Assembly: GCF_049803835.1 (NCBI RefSeq)
Contig: NZ_JBNAGK010000008.1
Location: forward strand, 1 to 64,000
Length of the DNA stretch: 64,000 nucleotides
Direction: 5' to 3'
Source of the DNA: Pacificoceanicola sp049803835
Lineage (GTDB): Bacteria; Pseudomonadota; Alphaproteobacteria; Rhodobacterales; Rhodobacteraceae
Shown: in pieces, positions 35,069 through 43,497 of the stretch
How the letters are laid out: each line of letters starts with the position of its first letter
Numbering within the stretch: the first letter of the stretch is position 1
Notes under the pieces: generated by a model
Told to the model about the DNA's origin: nothing
Seen by the model: only the letters and a program-made list of their open reading frames with translations
Databases searched by the model: none
Program-made: the position numbers and the translations under genes

Positions 35069-35200
35069 GAGGGGTTTCGCCTTGCTAGCGCAAGGCGACC
35101 GGCGCGCTGCGCGCGCCGTGAAAAATTTCCGGGGCGAAATTTTTCGTCCGGGGCTTTGCCCCGGCCGCCTGCGGCGGCCTCCCCAAGGGATTTGAAGACC
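35069..35200. repeat. Cluster of hairpins between petC and thiQ
   Basis: After the petC terminator several perfect hairpins follow one another, including CGCCTTG/CAAGGCG, GAAAAATTTC/GAAATTTTTC (10-bp arms, 6-base loop) and CCGGGGC/GCCCCGG. No gene is present. The convergent ends of petC and thiQ are therefore separated by a hairpin-rich block. Confidence 0.65.
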
Positions 35201-35224
35201 AAAGAAGTCCGGGCCTGTGCACCT

Positions 35225-35249
35225 GTAGGGCGGGGTTTTACCCCGCACC
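35225..35249. repeat. 25-bp GTAGGGCGGGG element, copy 2, containing the thiQ stop
   Basis: GTAGGGCGGGGTTTTACCCCGCACC differs from copy 1 at 31381-31405 only in the loop region. The stop codon of thiQ (35238-35240 on the minus strand) lies inside it, so the element supplies the last codons of thiQ. Confidence 0.7.
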
Positions 35250-35945
35250 CGTCCCAAGGTAGTCGCGAAGCGCGTCCGGCGGCTCCGCGAAAAGCGTTTG
35301 CGTTGCGACAGGGGCATGGACGCGGCCCGCGTCGATGAAGATGGTCTCTTCCGAAAAGACCCGGGCGTCTTCGGGATCGTGGCTGACCATCAGCACGAGG
35401 GCGCCGGTGTCGGCGGCGACGGTTTCGACCTCCGTCAGCATGGCCCGGCGCAGCGCCGGGCCGAGCGCCGCAAAGGGTTCGTCGAGCAGCAGGATCGGTC
35501 GCGCCTGCAGGAGCACCCTGGCCAGCGCACAGCGCGCCTGTTGCCCGCCTGACAGGGTGCCGGGCCTGCGATCCCCCATATCGTCCAGCCCCATGCGCCG
35601 CAGCGCCTCGTCCACGCGCCCTTGCTGCGCCGGATCGAGCCGCCCGCCGTCCGGCCGCAGCGCCAGCCCGAGATTTCGCTGCACCGTCAAGTGCGGAAAC
35701 AGATTCTGGTCCTGGAAGAGCATCGAGACCGGCCTCGCCTGCGGCGGTTCATCGGCCAACTCCCGACCGTGCCAGGAAACCCGCCCCGCGTCCGGTTTGC
35801 GAAAACCCGCGATGACGTCAAGCAGGGTCGATTTTCCCGCGCCGGATGGTCCGATCACCGCGACCCGGCGGCCCGCCGCCAATCTCAGATCGCCTTCGAG
35901 GACAAAGCCGTCCTGGTCCAGCCGCAGTCCCGAGATCTCAAGCAC
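35238..35945 (-). CDS. thiQ: Thiamine ABC transporter ATP-binding protein
   Basis: This 235-residue ATPase has Walker A GPSGAGKST, the signature LSGGQQARCALAR and Walker B LLLDEPFAALG. It energises import of thiamine or its phosphates with ThiP and ThiB. It overlaps the thiP stop by 8 bp. The last residues (LGTGAG) are encoded by a dispersed 25-bp repeat. Identity as ThiQ rests on operon context and the TPP riboswitch. Confidence 0.92.
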   Translation of the reverse strand: MLEISGLRLDQDGFVLEGDLRLAAGRRVAVIGPSGAGKSTLLDVIAGFRKPDAGRVSWHGRELADEPPQARPVSMLFQDQNLFPHLTVQRNLGLALRPDGGRLDPAQQGRVDEALRRMGLDDMGDRRPGTLSGGQQARCALARVLLQARPILLLDEPFAALGPALRRAMLTEVETVAADTGALVLMVSHDPEDARVFSEETIFIDAGRVHAPVATQTLFAEPPDALRDYLGTGAG

Positions 35946-37449
35946 CGATGCGCCCTCCCCTGTCCAGAAGCCAGAACAGCCCGAGGCTCAGCACCAACAG
36001 CAACAGCGACGCCCCCGCCGCCGCCTCCATCTGGTAAGACCCCATGAGCCGATAGACCTGCAGCGGCAGTGTCGCCCGGTCAGGATCGGCGAAGAGGGCG
36101 ATCACGCCGAGGTCGCCCATGGCCAGCGCCGCCGTCAGCCCCGCTGCGAAGCCCATCGGCCGGCGCAGGCGCGGCAGCAGCACCAGCCGGACCCAGGCAG
36201 AGGGCGTCAGCCCGATGCTGGCGGCCAGCCGGGCAAAATCCGTCCGGATCGCCTCGGCCTCCGGTCTGAGGATGCGCAGGGCAAAGGGCAGCGCCATGAG
36301 CGCGTTGACCAGCCCCGTCACCGGCAACGCCATGGAAAACGGGTTGATGACCGGGCGCAGGATCAGGAACAGTCCGGTGCCCAGCACCAGCGGCGAGATC
36401 GCGATGGCGGCGAGGGCCAGCAATTCACCGCGGCGCGTCGCCAGTGGCAGGGCCCAGGCCATGCAGAGCAGCGTGGAGCCGGCTGCAACGGCCAGGGAAT
36501 GGCCCGCGGCCCGGATCGTGTCGGCTCCGAGCAGGGCCAATCCCGGCGCACCGCGCAGGACGACGAGACCCAGCGGCAGAAGCAGGAACACCGAGACCAG
36601 CGCGATCCAGAGGCAATCCCCGGCCCGCGCCGTCAGGCTCCCGCCATCCCACCGTGGCTGATGCCGGTCCAGTCCCGCGCCGAAGCCTGCCCCGAGCGAC
36701 ACGCGCCAGGCCACGCTCCCCGCCGCCAGCGCCAGCGCCAACTGCACGGTCGCCAGCAAGGCCGCGCGCCCGAGGTCGAAATCGAAGCGCATCGCCTGGT
36801 AGATGGCCAGTTCCACTGTAGTCGCCTTCGGCCCGCCGCCCAGCGTCAGCGCCACTGCGAAGGAGGTGAGGCAGATCACGAAGATCACCGCGAAGGCGCC
36901 GGGAAGGATACGCGCAAGCATCGGCCCTTCGAGCACGCGGACCATGGCCCAGGGAGTCAGGCCAAGCGAGGCCGCAAGCCGGAAGCGTTCCGCCGGGATG
37001 GCCAACCAGCCCTGCAAGAGCATGCGCACCGCCAGCGGCAGGTTGAAGAACACGTGCGCCAGGACGACGCCGTGCAGACCGTAGATATCGAAACGAGGAA
37101 GGCCGAGCCCGGCCAGTGCCGAATTGATCAGGCCCGCGCCGCCGAACACCGCCAGAAGCCCCATCACCGCGACGATGACAGGCAGGATGAACGGCGCACC
37201 CAGCAGCGCAACCAGCAGCCCGCGCCCGGCAAAACGCCGCCGCGCCAGCGCCCGCGCCACGGGTACGGCAAACACGCAGCTGAAGACCGCAGACAGGAAC
37301 GCCTGCCAGAGGGTGAAGCGTACCGCCTCCAGGTCGCCGGGCCGGAAGGCGCCGAAGCCTTCCGCCCGGATCAGCACAACGGCAATCGGCCCCAGCGTCA
37401 GAAGCACCAGGGCCGTGCCCGCGATTATTGCGAGAGTGCGCTGCGCCAT
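35938..37449 (-). CDS. thiP: Thiamine ABC transporter permease
   Basis: This 503-residue inner-membrane protein has about twelve predicted helices in two halves, each with an ABC permease EAA-like loop (RLAASLGLTPWAMVRVLEGP and RLAASIGLTPSAWVRLVLLP), as for fused ThiP proteins. The ATG at 37449 (MAQRTLAIIAGTALV) overlaps the end of thiB by 25 bp. A longer frame into thiB was excluded. Confidence 0.93.
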   Translation of the reverse strand: MAQRTLAIIAGTALVLLTLGPIAVVLIRAEGFGAFRPGDLEAVRFTLWQAFLSAVFSCVFAVPVARALARRRFAGRGLLVALLGAPFILPVIVAVMGLLAVFGGAGLINSALAGLGLPRFDIYGLHGVVLAHVFFNLPLAVRMLLQGWLAIPAERFRLAASLGLTPWAMVRVLEGPMLARILPGAFAVIFVICLTSFAVALTLGGGPKATTVELAIYQAMRFDFDLGRAALLATVQLALALAAGSVAWRVSLGAGFGAGLDRHQPRWDGGSLTARAGDCLWIALVSVFLLLPLGLVVLRGAPGLALLGADTIRAAGHSLAVAAGSTLLCMAWALPLATRRGELLALAAIAISPLVLGTGLFLILRPVINPFSMALPVTGLVNALMALPFALRILRPEAEAIRTDFARLAASIGLTPSAWVRLVLLPRLRRPMGFAAGLTAALAMGDLGVIALFADPDRATLPLQVYRLMGSYQMEAAAGASLLLLVLSLGLFWLLDRGGRIGA

Positions 37450-38405
37450 GCCTCGATGGCCTCGTCCCGCAGGGCTGCCGCCTCGTCCTCGGAGTAGAAG
37501 AGCACCTTTTCCGGCAGGTCGAGCTTCTGGAACCCCTCGGGCCACTTGTCCTGCGGCAGCGCCGCCGGAATCGACCAGTTGCCGGTCGCGATCATGCCCT
37601 GAAACGCTTCGGACAGGATGAAATCCATGAACTGCTGCGCCAGTTCCGGCTGGTCGCTCGATGCGACCTTCGCCGCCAGTTCGACCATGAAGTAATGCCC
37701 CTCCGGGAAGATCGCCGCCTTCTTCGTCTCGTCCCCCTCGGCGATGATGTGGTAGGCGGGCGAGGTGGTGTAGCTCAGCACCATGTCGGCCTCGCCGTCG
37801 GTAAAGAGGCCATAGCTCTCGGACCAGCCGCGCGTGACGGTGACGATCTTCGGCGCCAGTTTCGCCCAGGCCTCCCCGGCCCTGTTGCCGTAGACGGCCT
37901 GGACCCAGAGCACCAGCGCCAGCCCGGAAATCGACGAACGCGGGTCCTGAATCACCAGCCTCAGGTCATCCGTCGCATTAAGCAGATCGTCAAAGGACGC
38001 CGGCGGATTGGCCACCTTGGTCGTGTCGTAGATGAAGGCGGTGTGGCCGTAGTTGAACGGCAGGAAGACATCGTCGGTCCAGTCGATCGGCAGTGTCAGC
38101 GATGACAGATCGACGCCATGCGGCGCAAAAAGACCCGACTCCCGCGCCTTCTTCGTCACATCGGTGTTCAAGCCGATGACCACGTCTGCCTCGGTGCGTT
38201 CCCCTTCGAGCAGCAGCCGGGGCAGCAGATCGCCGGGTTTGAATTGCAGATCGCAGCCGCACTGTGCTTCGAACAGCGTTTCGATTTGCGGACCCGGCCC
38301 CCATTCGGAGGTGAAATAGTCGGGCGCGTAGACGGTGAGAACAGGGGTATCCGCCAGCGCCATGCTGGCAACAAACATTCCCGCTGCACATATGAGGGCC
38401 TTCAT
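37425..38405 (-). CDS. thiB: Thiamine-binding periplasmic protein
   Basis: This 326-residue protein has a signal peptide (MKALICAAGMFVASMALA) and the ThiB fold: LTVYAPDYFTSEWGPGPQIETLFEAQ, ADVVIGLNTD, PFNYGHTAFIYD and VLSYTTSPAYHI. It captures thiamine, TMP or TPP in the periplasm for ThiPQ. It is the first gene after the TPP riboswitch. The ATG at 38405 starts the signal peptide. Confidence 0.94.
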   Translation of the reverse strand: MKALICAAGMFVASMALADTPVLTVYAPDYFTSEWGPGPQIETLFEAQCGCDLQFKPGDLLPRLLLEGERTEADVVIGLNTDVTKKARESGLFAPHGVDLSSLTLPIDWTDDVFLPFNYGHTAFIYDTTKVANPPASFDDLLNATDDLRLVIQDPRSSISGLALVLWVQAVYGNRAGEAWAKLAPKIVTVTRGWSESYGLFTDGEADMVLSYTTSPAYHIIAEGDETKKAAIFPEGHYFMVELAAKVASSDQPELAQQFMDFILSEAFQGMIATGNWSIPAALPQDKWPEGFQKLDLPEKVLFYSEDEAAALRDEAIEAWRSALSQ

Positions 38406-38462
38406 CGGGCATCTCCTATCTGTGCGGCGGAAGGCAAGATAAGGGGCCATTTCGGCTGTGTC

Positions 38463-38556
38463 CCGACCTTCCCTCCGCCGGTGTTAACCGGTTCAGGTTC
38501 AACGGGTTGATGCGTTTACGCAAATCTCAGGCGGATCAGGCTCCACCACCCCGAGG
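38463..38556 (-). promoter_or_regulatory. TPP riboswitch controlling thiBPQ
   Basis: On the minus strand the leader carries the conserved TPP-aptamer segments TCGGGGTG, CCTGAGA, ACCCGTTGAACCTGA and the closing GGCGGAGGGAA, in the right order. It ends about 58 bp before the thiB ATG. It should lower transporter expression when TPP is plentiful. Confidence 0.93.
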
Positions 38557-38654
38557 TAACGCGGAACCTAGGGCCGCGACCCGGGCAGTTCAAGCGGGAA
38601 AACGCTTGAGGGCGTGCGGCCGCTGGCCTAACAGGTGCGCAAAGGAGTAAGCCC

Positions 38655-39761
38655 ATGAGCCTCAACACCTTCGGACATCTCTTCCGTGTCACCACCTGGG
38701 GCGAGAGCCACGGACCGGCGCTCGGCGCTACGGTAGACGGCTGCCCGCCGGGCGTGGCGATCGACGAGGCGACGCTCCAGCTCTGGCTCGACAAGCGCAA
38801 GCCGGGGCAGAACAAATACACCACGCAGCGGCGCGAGCCGGACGCCGTGCGCATCCTCTCCGGTGTGTTCGAGGGCAAGACAACCGGCACGCCGGTGCAA
38901 CTGATGATCGAGAACACCGACCAGCGCTCGAAGGATTATGGCGACATCGCCGAGAAATTCCGGCCCGGCCATGCGGACATCACCTATTGGCAGAAATACG
39001 GCATCCGCGATTATCGTGGCGGCGGGCGGTCCTCCGCGCGCGAGACCGCGGCGCGGGTTGCGGCGGGCGGGCTCGCGCGGGCGGCGCTCGACGCGCTGGC
39101 TCCGGGCATCGAGATCCAGGGTTACATGACCCAGATGGGCCCGCATGGCATCGAGGGCGAACGGGATTTTGCGCAGATCGACCAGAACCCGTTCTGGGTG
39201 CCTTCCGCGAAGACCGCGGAAACCTGGGCTGGATATCTCGAAGAGCTGCGCAAGTCCGGCAACTCCGTCGGCGCCATTGTCGAGGTGGTCGCCCGAAACG
39301 TGCCCCCGGGTCTCGGCGCGCCGATCTACGGCAAGCTCGACACGGACCTCGCCGCTGCGATGATGTCCATCAACGCCGTGAAGGGCGTGGAGATCGGCGA
39401 AGGCATGGCGGCAGCGATGCTGACCGGCGAGGAGAACGCCGACGAGATCTTCATGGGCAACGACGGCAAGCCGGTGTTCAGTTCGAATCACGCGGGGGGC
39501 ATCCTGGGCGGCATCTCGACCGGGCAGGACATCGTCGTGCGCTTTGCCGTGAAACCCACGTCCTCGATCCTGAAGACCCGCCAGACCATCACCAAGACGG
39601 GCCAGCAGACCGAGATCATCACCAAGGGCCGTCACGATCCCTGCGTCGGTATCCGGGCGGTACCCGTGGGCGAGGCGATGATGGCATGCGTGATCCTCGA
39701 TCACCTGTTGCTGCACCGGGGCCAGATCGGCAACGCAGGTGGCAGGATCGGTCCGGCCTGA
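38655..39761 (+). CDS. aroC: Chorismate synthase
   Basis: This 368-residue protein converts EPSP to chorismate with reduced FMN. It shows the signatures GESHGPALGATVDGCPPG, YRGGGRSSARETAARVAAGG and SNHAGGILGGISTGQDIVVRFAVKPTSSI. The ATG at 38655 follows AAGGAG at good spacing. It is divergent from thiB. Confidence 0.97.
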   Translation: MSLNTFGHLFRVTTWGESHGPALGATVDGCPPGVAIDEATLQLWLDKRKPGQNKYTTQRREPDAVRILSGVFEGKTTGTPVQLMIENTDQRSKDYGDIAEKFRPGHADITYWQKYGIRDYRGGGRSSARETAARVAAGGLARAALDALAPGIEIQGYMTQMGPHGIEGERDFAQIDQNPFWVPSAKTAETWAGYLEELRKSGNSVGAIVEVVARNVPPGLGAPIYGKLDTDLAAAMMSINAVKGVEIGEGMAAAMLTGEENADEIFMGNDGKPVFSSNHAGGILGGISTGQDIVVRFAVKPTSSILKTRQTITKTGQQTEIITKGRHDPCVGIRAVPVGEAMMACVILDHLLLHRGQIGNAGGRIGPA

Positions 39762-39818
39762 CCGGAAGACATGAGCCCGGCCCATGCCGGACCGGGCTTG
39801 TCTGGGGGCTTATCCCCC

Positions 39819-41795
39819 TCAGAAATCGCTCCAGACTCCGACCTCGTCGTTCACCGCCACCTTTGATCGGACAACCGAGGGTGCTGGCGTCGAGGGTTTG
39901 ATCTCGGCCTCATCCCAGGTACCGGCGGTGTCCAGCGGCTCCGGTTCGACCTCAAGGTCGCTCTCGCCGAGGGCGCTGACCGGGCGATCCCTCACCACCG
40001 GCTCGACCACGTCGTCCTCGTCGAACATCTCTACCGCTCCGACGTCCCCGGAGACCCGCGCCGCCGGGCCGGTCCCGCCGGAGAACTCCGACAGCAGACC
40101 GGACAGACGATCCGCCTCACCGCTCAGTTCGCGGCTGGCTTCGGTGGTTTCGTTGACCATGGCGGCGTTCTGCTGGGTCACCTTGTCCAGCTCGGAGACG
40201 CCTACATTGATCTCCTGCACACCCTGTGCCTGCTGCTGCGCGGAGGCCGAGATTTCCGCCACCAGTTCCGAGACTTCGTTCACGCTCTCGACGATGTCCT
40301 TGAGCGTCACGGAGGTTTCCTCCACCAGTCGCTCACCGGCCGCCACCTGATCCGAGCTGTTCGAGACGAGTTCCTTGATCTCGCTGGCCGACTCGGAGGC
40401 CCGCTGCGCCAACCCGCGCACCTCGGATGCCACCACGGCGAAGCCCTTGCCGGATTCCCCGGCCCGCGCGGCCTCGACGCCCGCGTTCAATGCCAGCAGG
40501 TTGGTCTGGAAGGCGATGTCGTCGATCACTCCGATGATCTGGGTGATCTGCTCCGAAGACTTGGCGATGGAGCCCATGGCCGACTGCGCCCGCGCCATGA
40601 CCTCGCCGCCCCGCTCCGCACGTTCCCGGCCCGTCACAACCTTCGCCTCTGCGCTCTTGGCCCGTTCCGCCGCGGATTGGACGCTCGACGCCAGTTCTTC
40701 CAACGCCGCGGCGCTTTCCTCCAAGGTCGCAGCCTGCAGCTCCGAGCGGCGCGCCATCTCCGAGGACATCCGGGTCAGTTCCTGCGCATTGCCCTGCACA
40801 CGGTCGCCGCTGTCCCGCAACTGGCCAACCAAATCGTCGATACCAACAACCAAGCCGTTGAAATCATCACAGAGTTTCACGTAATCTTCACCCAGGCGCG
40901 ACCACTCCTCACTGTTCAGACGCTGGTCGAGGTCGCCCAGCTTGAGCGCCGTCATCGCCTCCCCGAGGACGGCGAACAACGCGACGCGCCCCTCGTTCAG
41001 CTCACTCTCCTTCCGGGCGGCACGGCTGGCCTCCGAAAGGCGATTGCGCAGGTCCGACACATTCTGGGCGATGCCCCCCAGTTCGTCCTTGCGGTCAGTC
41101 CCGGCAATCTCCCCGTCGAAACGCTCCTCGGTCAGGTCGCGAATCGACGCGGCAATGGCGTGGATCGCCTTCGACAAGGCCTTGCCGAACAGCAGCGCTG
41201 TGGCAACAGCGCCGGCAAGCCCAACAGACGCGACCGAGAGTATCAAGACCTGCGCCCAGTTGGAGATGCGAGAGACTTCCGCGCTCAACTCTTCCGTTGC
41301 CTGATCGGTCAGTTCGGCCAGCGCGGCCAGTTTGAACAACGCATTGCGCAAGGTATGGTCCGCCGTCTCGATGACCGTGGCCCGCTCCTCCACGGATGTC
41401 GCGGCCCTGGCCTGTTCCGCCAGTCCGGAAATCACACCCAGCAACTCGCCGATCTGCCCCAGTTCCTGCACCAACCGCTCCGTCTGCCAGGGCTGGTCGG
41501 ACACCGTTCGGAGATCAGTGACCACCTCGTCGATGCGGGTCGCGATCGGGTTCCAGGTCTCCGACACGTCGGAACCATACCGCAACAGCTTGCCCTCGGC
41601 CTCGAGAAGGGTCAGTTCCGTGTGCATCATGAAATCGTCGGCAGCAAAATACATCGACAAACGGTCGGCATTGTCCGTCAACCGCTTTTCGACGACCCAT
41701 GACGTGCCAGCCACCGCCGCCAGCGCCAGGATCAACACCGACATTGCCATGAAAACCTGCGTTCCCACCGGGAATCTGCTCAACACCTTGCCCAT
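39819..41795 (-). CDS. Methyl-accepting chemotaxis protein
   Basis: This 658-residue chemoreceptor has a first membrane helix (FMAMSVLILALAAVAGTSWVV), a periplasmic helical domain to about residue 180, a second helix (LILSVASVGLAGAVATALLF), a HAMP region and a long signalling domain with the conserved hairpin tip QTNLLALNAGVEAARAGESGKGFAVVASEVRGLAQRA. An acidic linker of about 100 residues follows. The last five residues are VWSDF, matching the xWxxF tether that recruits CheR/CheB. The ATG at 41795 follows GAGG. No che genes lie nearby. Confidence 0.93.
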   Translation of the reverse strand: MGKVLSRFPVGTQVFMAMSVLILALAAVAGTSWVVEKRLTDNADRLSMYFAADDFMMHTELTLLEAEGKLLRYGSDVSETWNPIATRIDEVVTDLRTVSDQPWQTERLVQELGQIGELLGVISGLAEQARAATSVEERATVIETADHTLRNALFKLAALAELTDQATEELSAEVSRISNWAQVLILSVASVGLAGAVATALLFGKALSKAIHAIAASIRDLTEERFDGEIAGTDRKDELGGIAQNVSDLRNRLSEASRAARKESELNEGRVALFAVLGEAMTALKLGDLDQRLNSEEWSRLGEDYVKLCDDFNGLVVGIDDLVGQLRDSGDRVQGNAQELTRMSSEMARRSELQAATLEESAAALEELASSVQSAAERAKSAEAKVVTGRERAERGGEVMARAQSAMGSIAKSSEQITQIIGVIDDIAFQTNLLALNAGVEAARAGESGKGFAVVASEVRGLAQRASESASEIKELVSNSSDQVAAGERLVEETSVTLKDIVESVNEVSELVAEISASAQQQAQGVQEINVGVSELDKVTQQNAAMVNETTEASRELSGEADRLSGLLSEFSGGTGPAARVSGDVGAVEMFDEDDVVEPVVRDRPVSALGESDLEVEPEPLDTAGTWDEAEIKPSTPAPSVVRSKVAVNDEVGVWSDF

Positions 41796-41918
41796 CTCAC
41801 ACCTCGAAAGTCTCACCGTGCCAGGGGCAATCCCCGGCTGGCACCCGTGACCTTATTGGCCCGTGCGGGTTAACAACCTCTGGTCCGGCACTGTGGGAAA
41901 TCGTTAAAATGCTGGCCG

Positions 41919-42794
41919 TCAGGCGGGCTTCTTCGGCGGCAATTTCGAGAGTTGCACCGCAAGGATTCCCGCCGCGATGATCGCCACTCCGACCATGTCG
42001 AGCGGTCGCAGCGCCTCTCCCAGAAGGACGGCAGCGATGGCTACCCCAAAGAAAGGATTGAGAAAATGGAAGGTCGCGGCGCGCACCGCGCCGATCCGGC
42101 CCACCAGAAGGAACCAGACCAGCGTCGCCGCCAGCCCCGGCACCAGCGTGGTGTAAACGAAGGCGGCGATCAGGGCCATCGACCATTCGACTTGTAAATT
42201 TTCGAACGCGGCGAACGGCATCAATGCGACGCTGCCGACGAGCATCTGCAGGCCCACGACCATCAGCATGTTGCCGCCCGATGTCGCCCCGCGCATGGAC
42301 AGCGTCGCCACGGTCAGCGCCACCGCACCGACGACGCAGAGCGACACGCCGAAGACGTCGAAGCCCCCGCCGAATCGAGCCCCCACGATCAGCGCGACAC
42401 CCACCATGCCTGCCAGGAGACCGAACAGGCTCAATGGACGCAGCCGGTCGCCCAGAACCAGCCATCCGGCCAGGGCCACGAGCAGCGGCATGGTTGAGGC
42501 GATGATCGCGGCCAGGGAGGCTTCCACCGTCTGCATCGCGAAGAAATTCAGCCCGAGGTAAAGAGCGTTCTGGCATACGCCAAAGATCACCGTTGCCCGC
42601 CACTGCGCCCGCGTCAGGCGCCAACTCTGACCGAGCGCCCGGGCGATCAGCACCGCCAGCGTGCCCGAGATCAGGAACCGGACCGCCAGTGCCGACAACG
42701 GCGGTGCCGCGGCCACGATGATCCGGGCCGAGGTGAAAGCCGAGGACCACATGACCGCGAAGGCCAGTCCCATCAGAAGTGCGCGTACATCCAT
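41919..42794 (-). CDS. EamA/DMT-family transporter
   Basis: This 291-residue protein has ten predicted membrane helices in two EamA repeats (GLAFAVMWSSAFTSARIIV and WLVLGDRLRPLSLFGLLAGMVGVALIV, then VGRIGAVRAATFHFLNPFFGVAIAAVLLGEALRPLDMVGVAIIAAGI). The substrate is unknown; family members export metabolites or amino acids. The ATG at 42794 (MDVRALLMGLAF) is supported by similarity but its ribosome binding site is weak. Confidence 0.9.
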   Translation of the reverse strand: MDVRALLMGLAFAVMWSSAFTSARIIVAAAPPLSALAVRFLISGTLAVLIARALGQSWRLTRAQWRATVIFGVCQNALYLGLNFFAMQTVEASLAAIIASTMPLLVALAGWLVLGDRLRPLSLFGLLAGMVGVALIVGARFGGGFDVFGVSLCVVGAVALTVATLSMRGATSGGNMLMVVGLQMLVGSVALMPFAAFENLQVEWSMALIAAFVYTTLVPGLAATLVWFLLVGRIGAVRAATFHFLNPFFGVAIAAVLLGEALRPLDMVGVAIIAAGILAVQLSKLPPKKPA

Positions 42795-42936
42795 GCCCGC
42801 TTCTGTAGAAGGCACCGCGGCCGGAGGAAACCGGATTCTCACGCCCAACGGCACCGCGCCGCAGAGCTCCGTTGCCGGAATGACCCGCGATTGCTAGGCT
42901 CCCGCCATTGAACCACAAATGCCGAGGCCCTTGCCC

Positions 42937-43389
42937 ATGAAACCGTTTCTTTCCGCCCTCGCCGCTCTTGCGGCGACTTCCGCGCAGGCCGACATCGACG
43001 CCTCCAACCCGGCACGCATCTACGATCTCCTGCGCTCCGAAGGCTACGCCGTGGAGCTTGGTGCCGACAGTATGGGCGACCCGAAGATCTCCGCCAAGTA
43101 CGAGGGCAGCAATTTCCAGATCTTCTTCTACGACTGCACTGACAACGTGTCCTGCCGCACCATCCAGTTCCAGACCGCTTATGACATGAGTTCCGGGATG
43201 GAATACCCCAAGGCCAACGAATGGAACGCCACCAAGCGGTATGCCAGCGTCTATCTCGATGACGAAATGGACCCCTTCCTGCAGATGGATGTGAACGTCG
43301 ACTACGGCGTCTCGGAGCAGAATTTCGTCGACAATTTCAAGATGTGGACCCGGGTGCTGAAGGACTTCGAGGACTTCATCGACTGGTAA
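42937..43389 (+). CDS. Periplasmic YbjN-domain protein
   Basis: This 150-residue protein has a signal peptide (MKPFLSALAALAATSAQA) and a YbjN/type III chaperone-like domain: ARIYDLLRSEGYAVELG, then NFQIFFYDC and, in the second half, YASVYLDDEMDPFLQMDVNVDYGVSEQNFVDNFKMW. Two cysteines (YDCTDNVSC) could form a disulfide. The role is unknown. I chose the second ATG at 42937, which begins the signal peptide. Confidence 0.82.
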   Translation: MKPFLSALAALAATSAQADIDASNPARIYDLLRSEGYAVELGADSMGDPKISAKYEGSNFQIFFYDCTDNVSCRTIQFQTAYDMSSGMEYPKANEWNATKRYASVYLDDEMDPFLQMDVNVDYGVSEQNFVDNFKMWTRVLKDFEDFIDW

Positions 43390-43407
43390 GCGCCTGGCCC
43401 GCGAACC

Positions 43408-43436
43408 AAAAAGCCCCGCCTGACGCGCAGGCGGGG
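43408..43436 (-). terminator. Intrinsic terminator, minus strand, after ccrM
   Basis: CCCCGCCT (43414-43421) pairs with AGGCGGGG (43429-43436) around a 7-base loop. On the minus strand it runs into a run of five U. It lies about 60 bp past the ccrM stop and may also weakly stop the plus-strand YbjN-like gene. Confidence 0.85.
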
Positions 43437-43497
43437 TGAGTTGATGCCTCGGATGACACTCACAAGGCACCGGCGGTGTTCATGAAACCGTAGGAGA

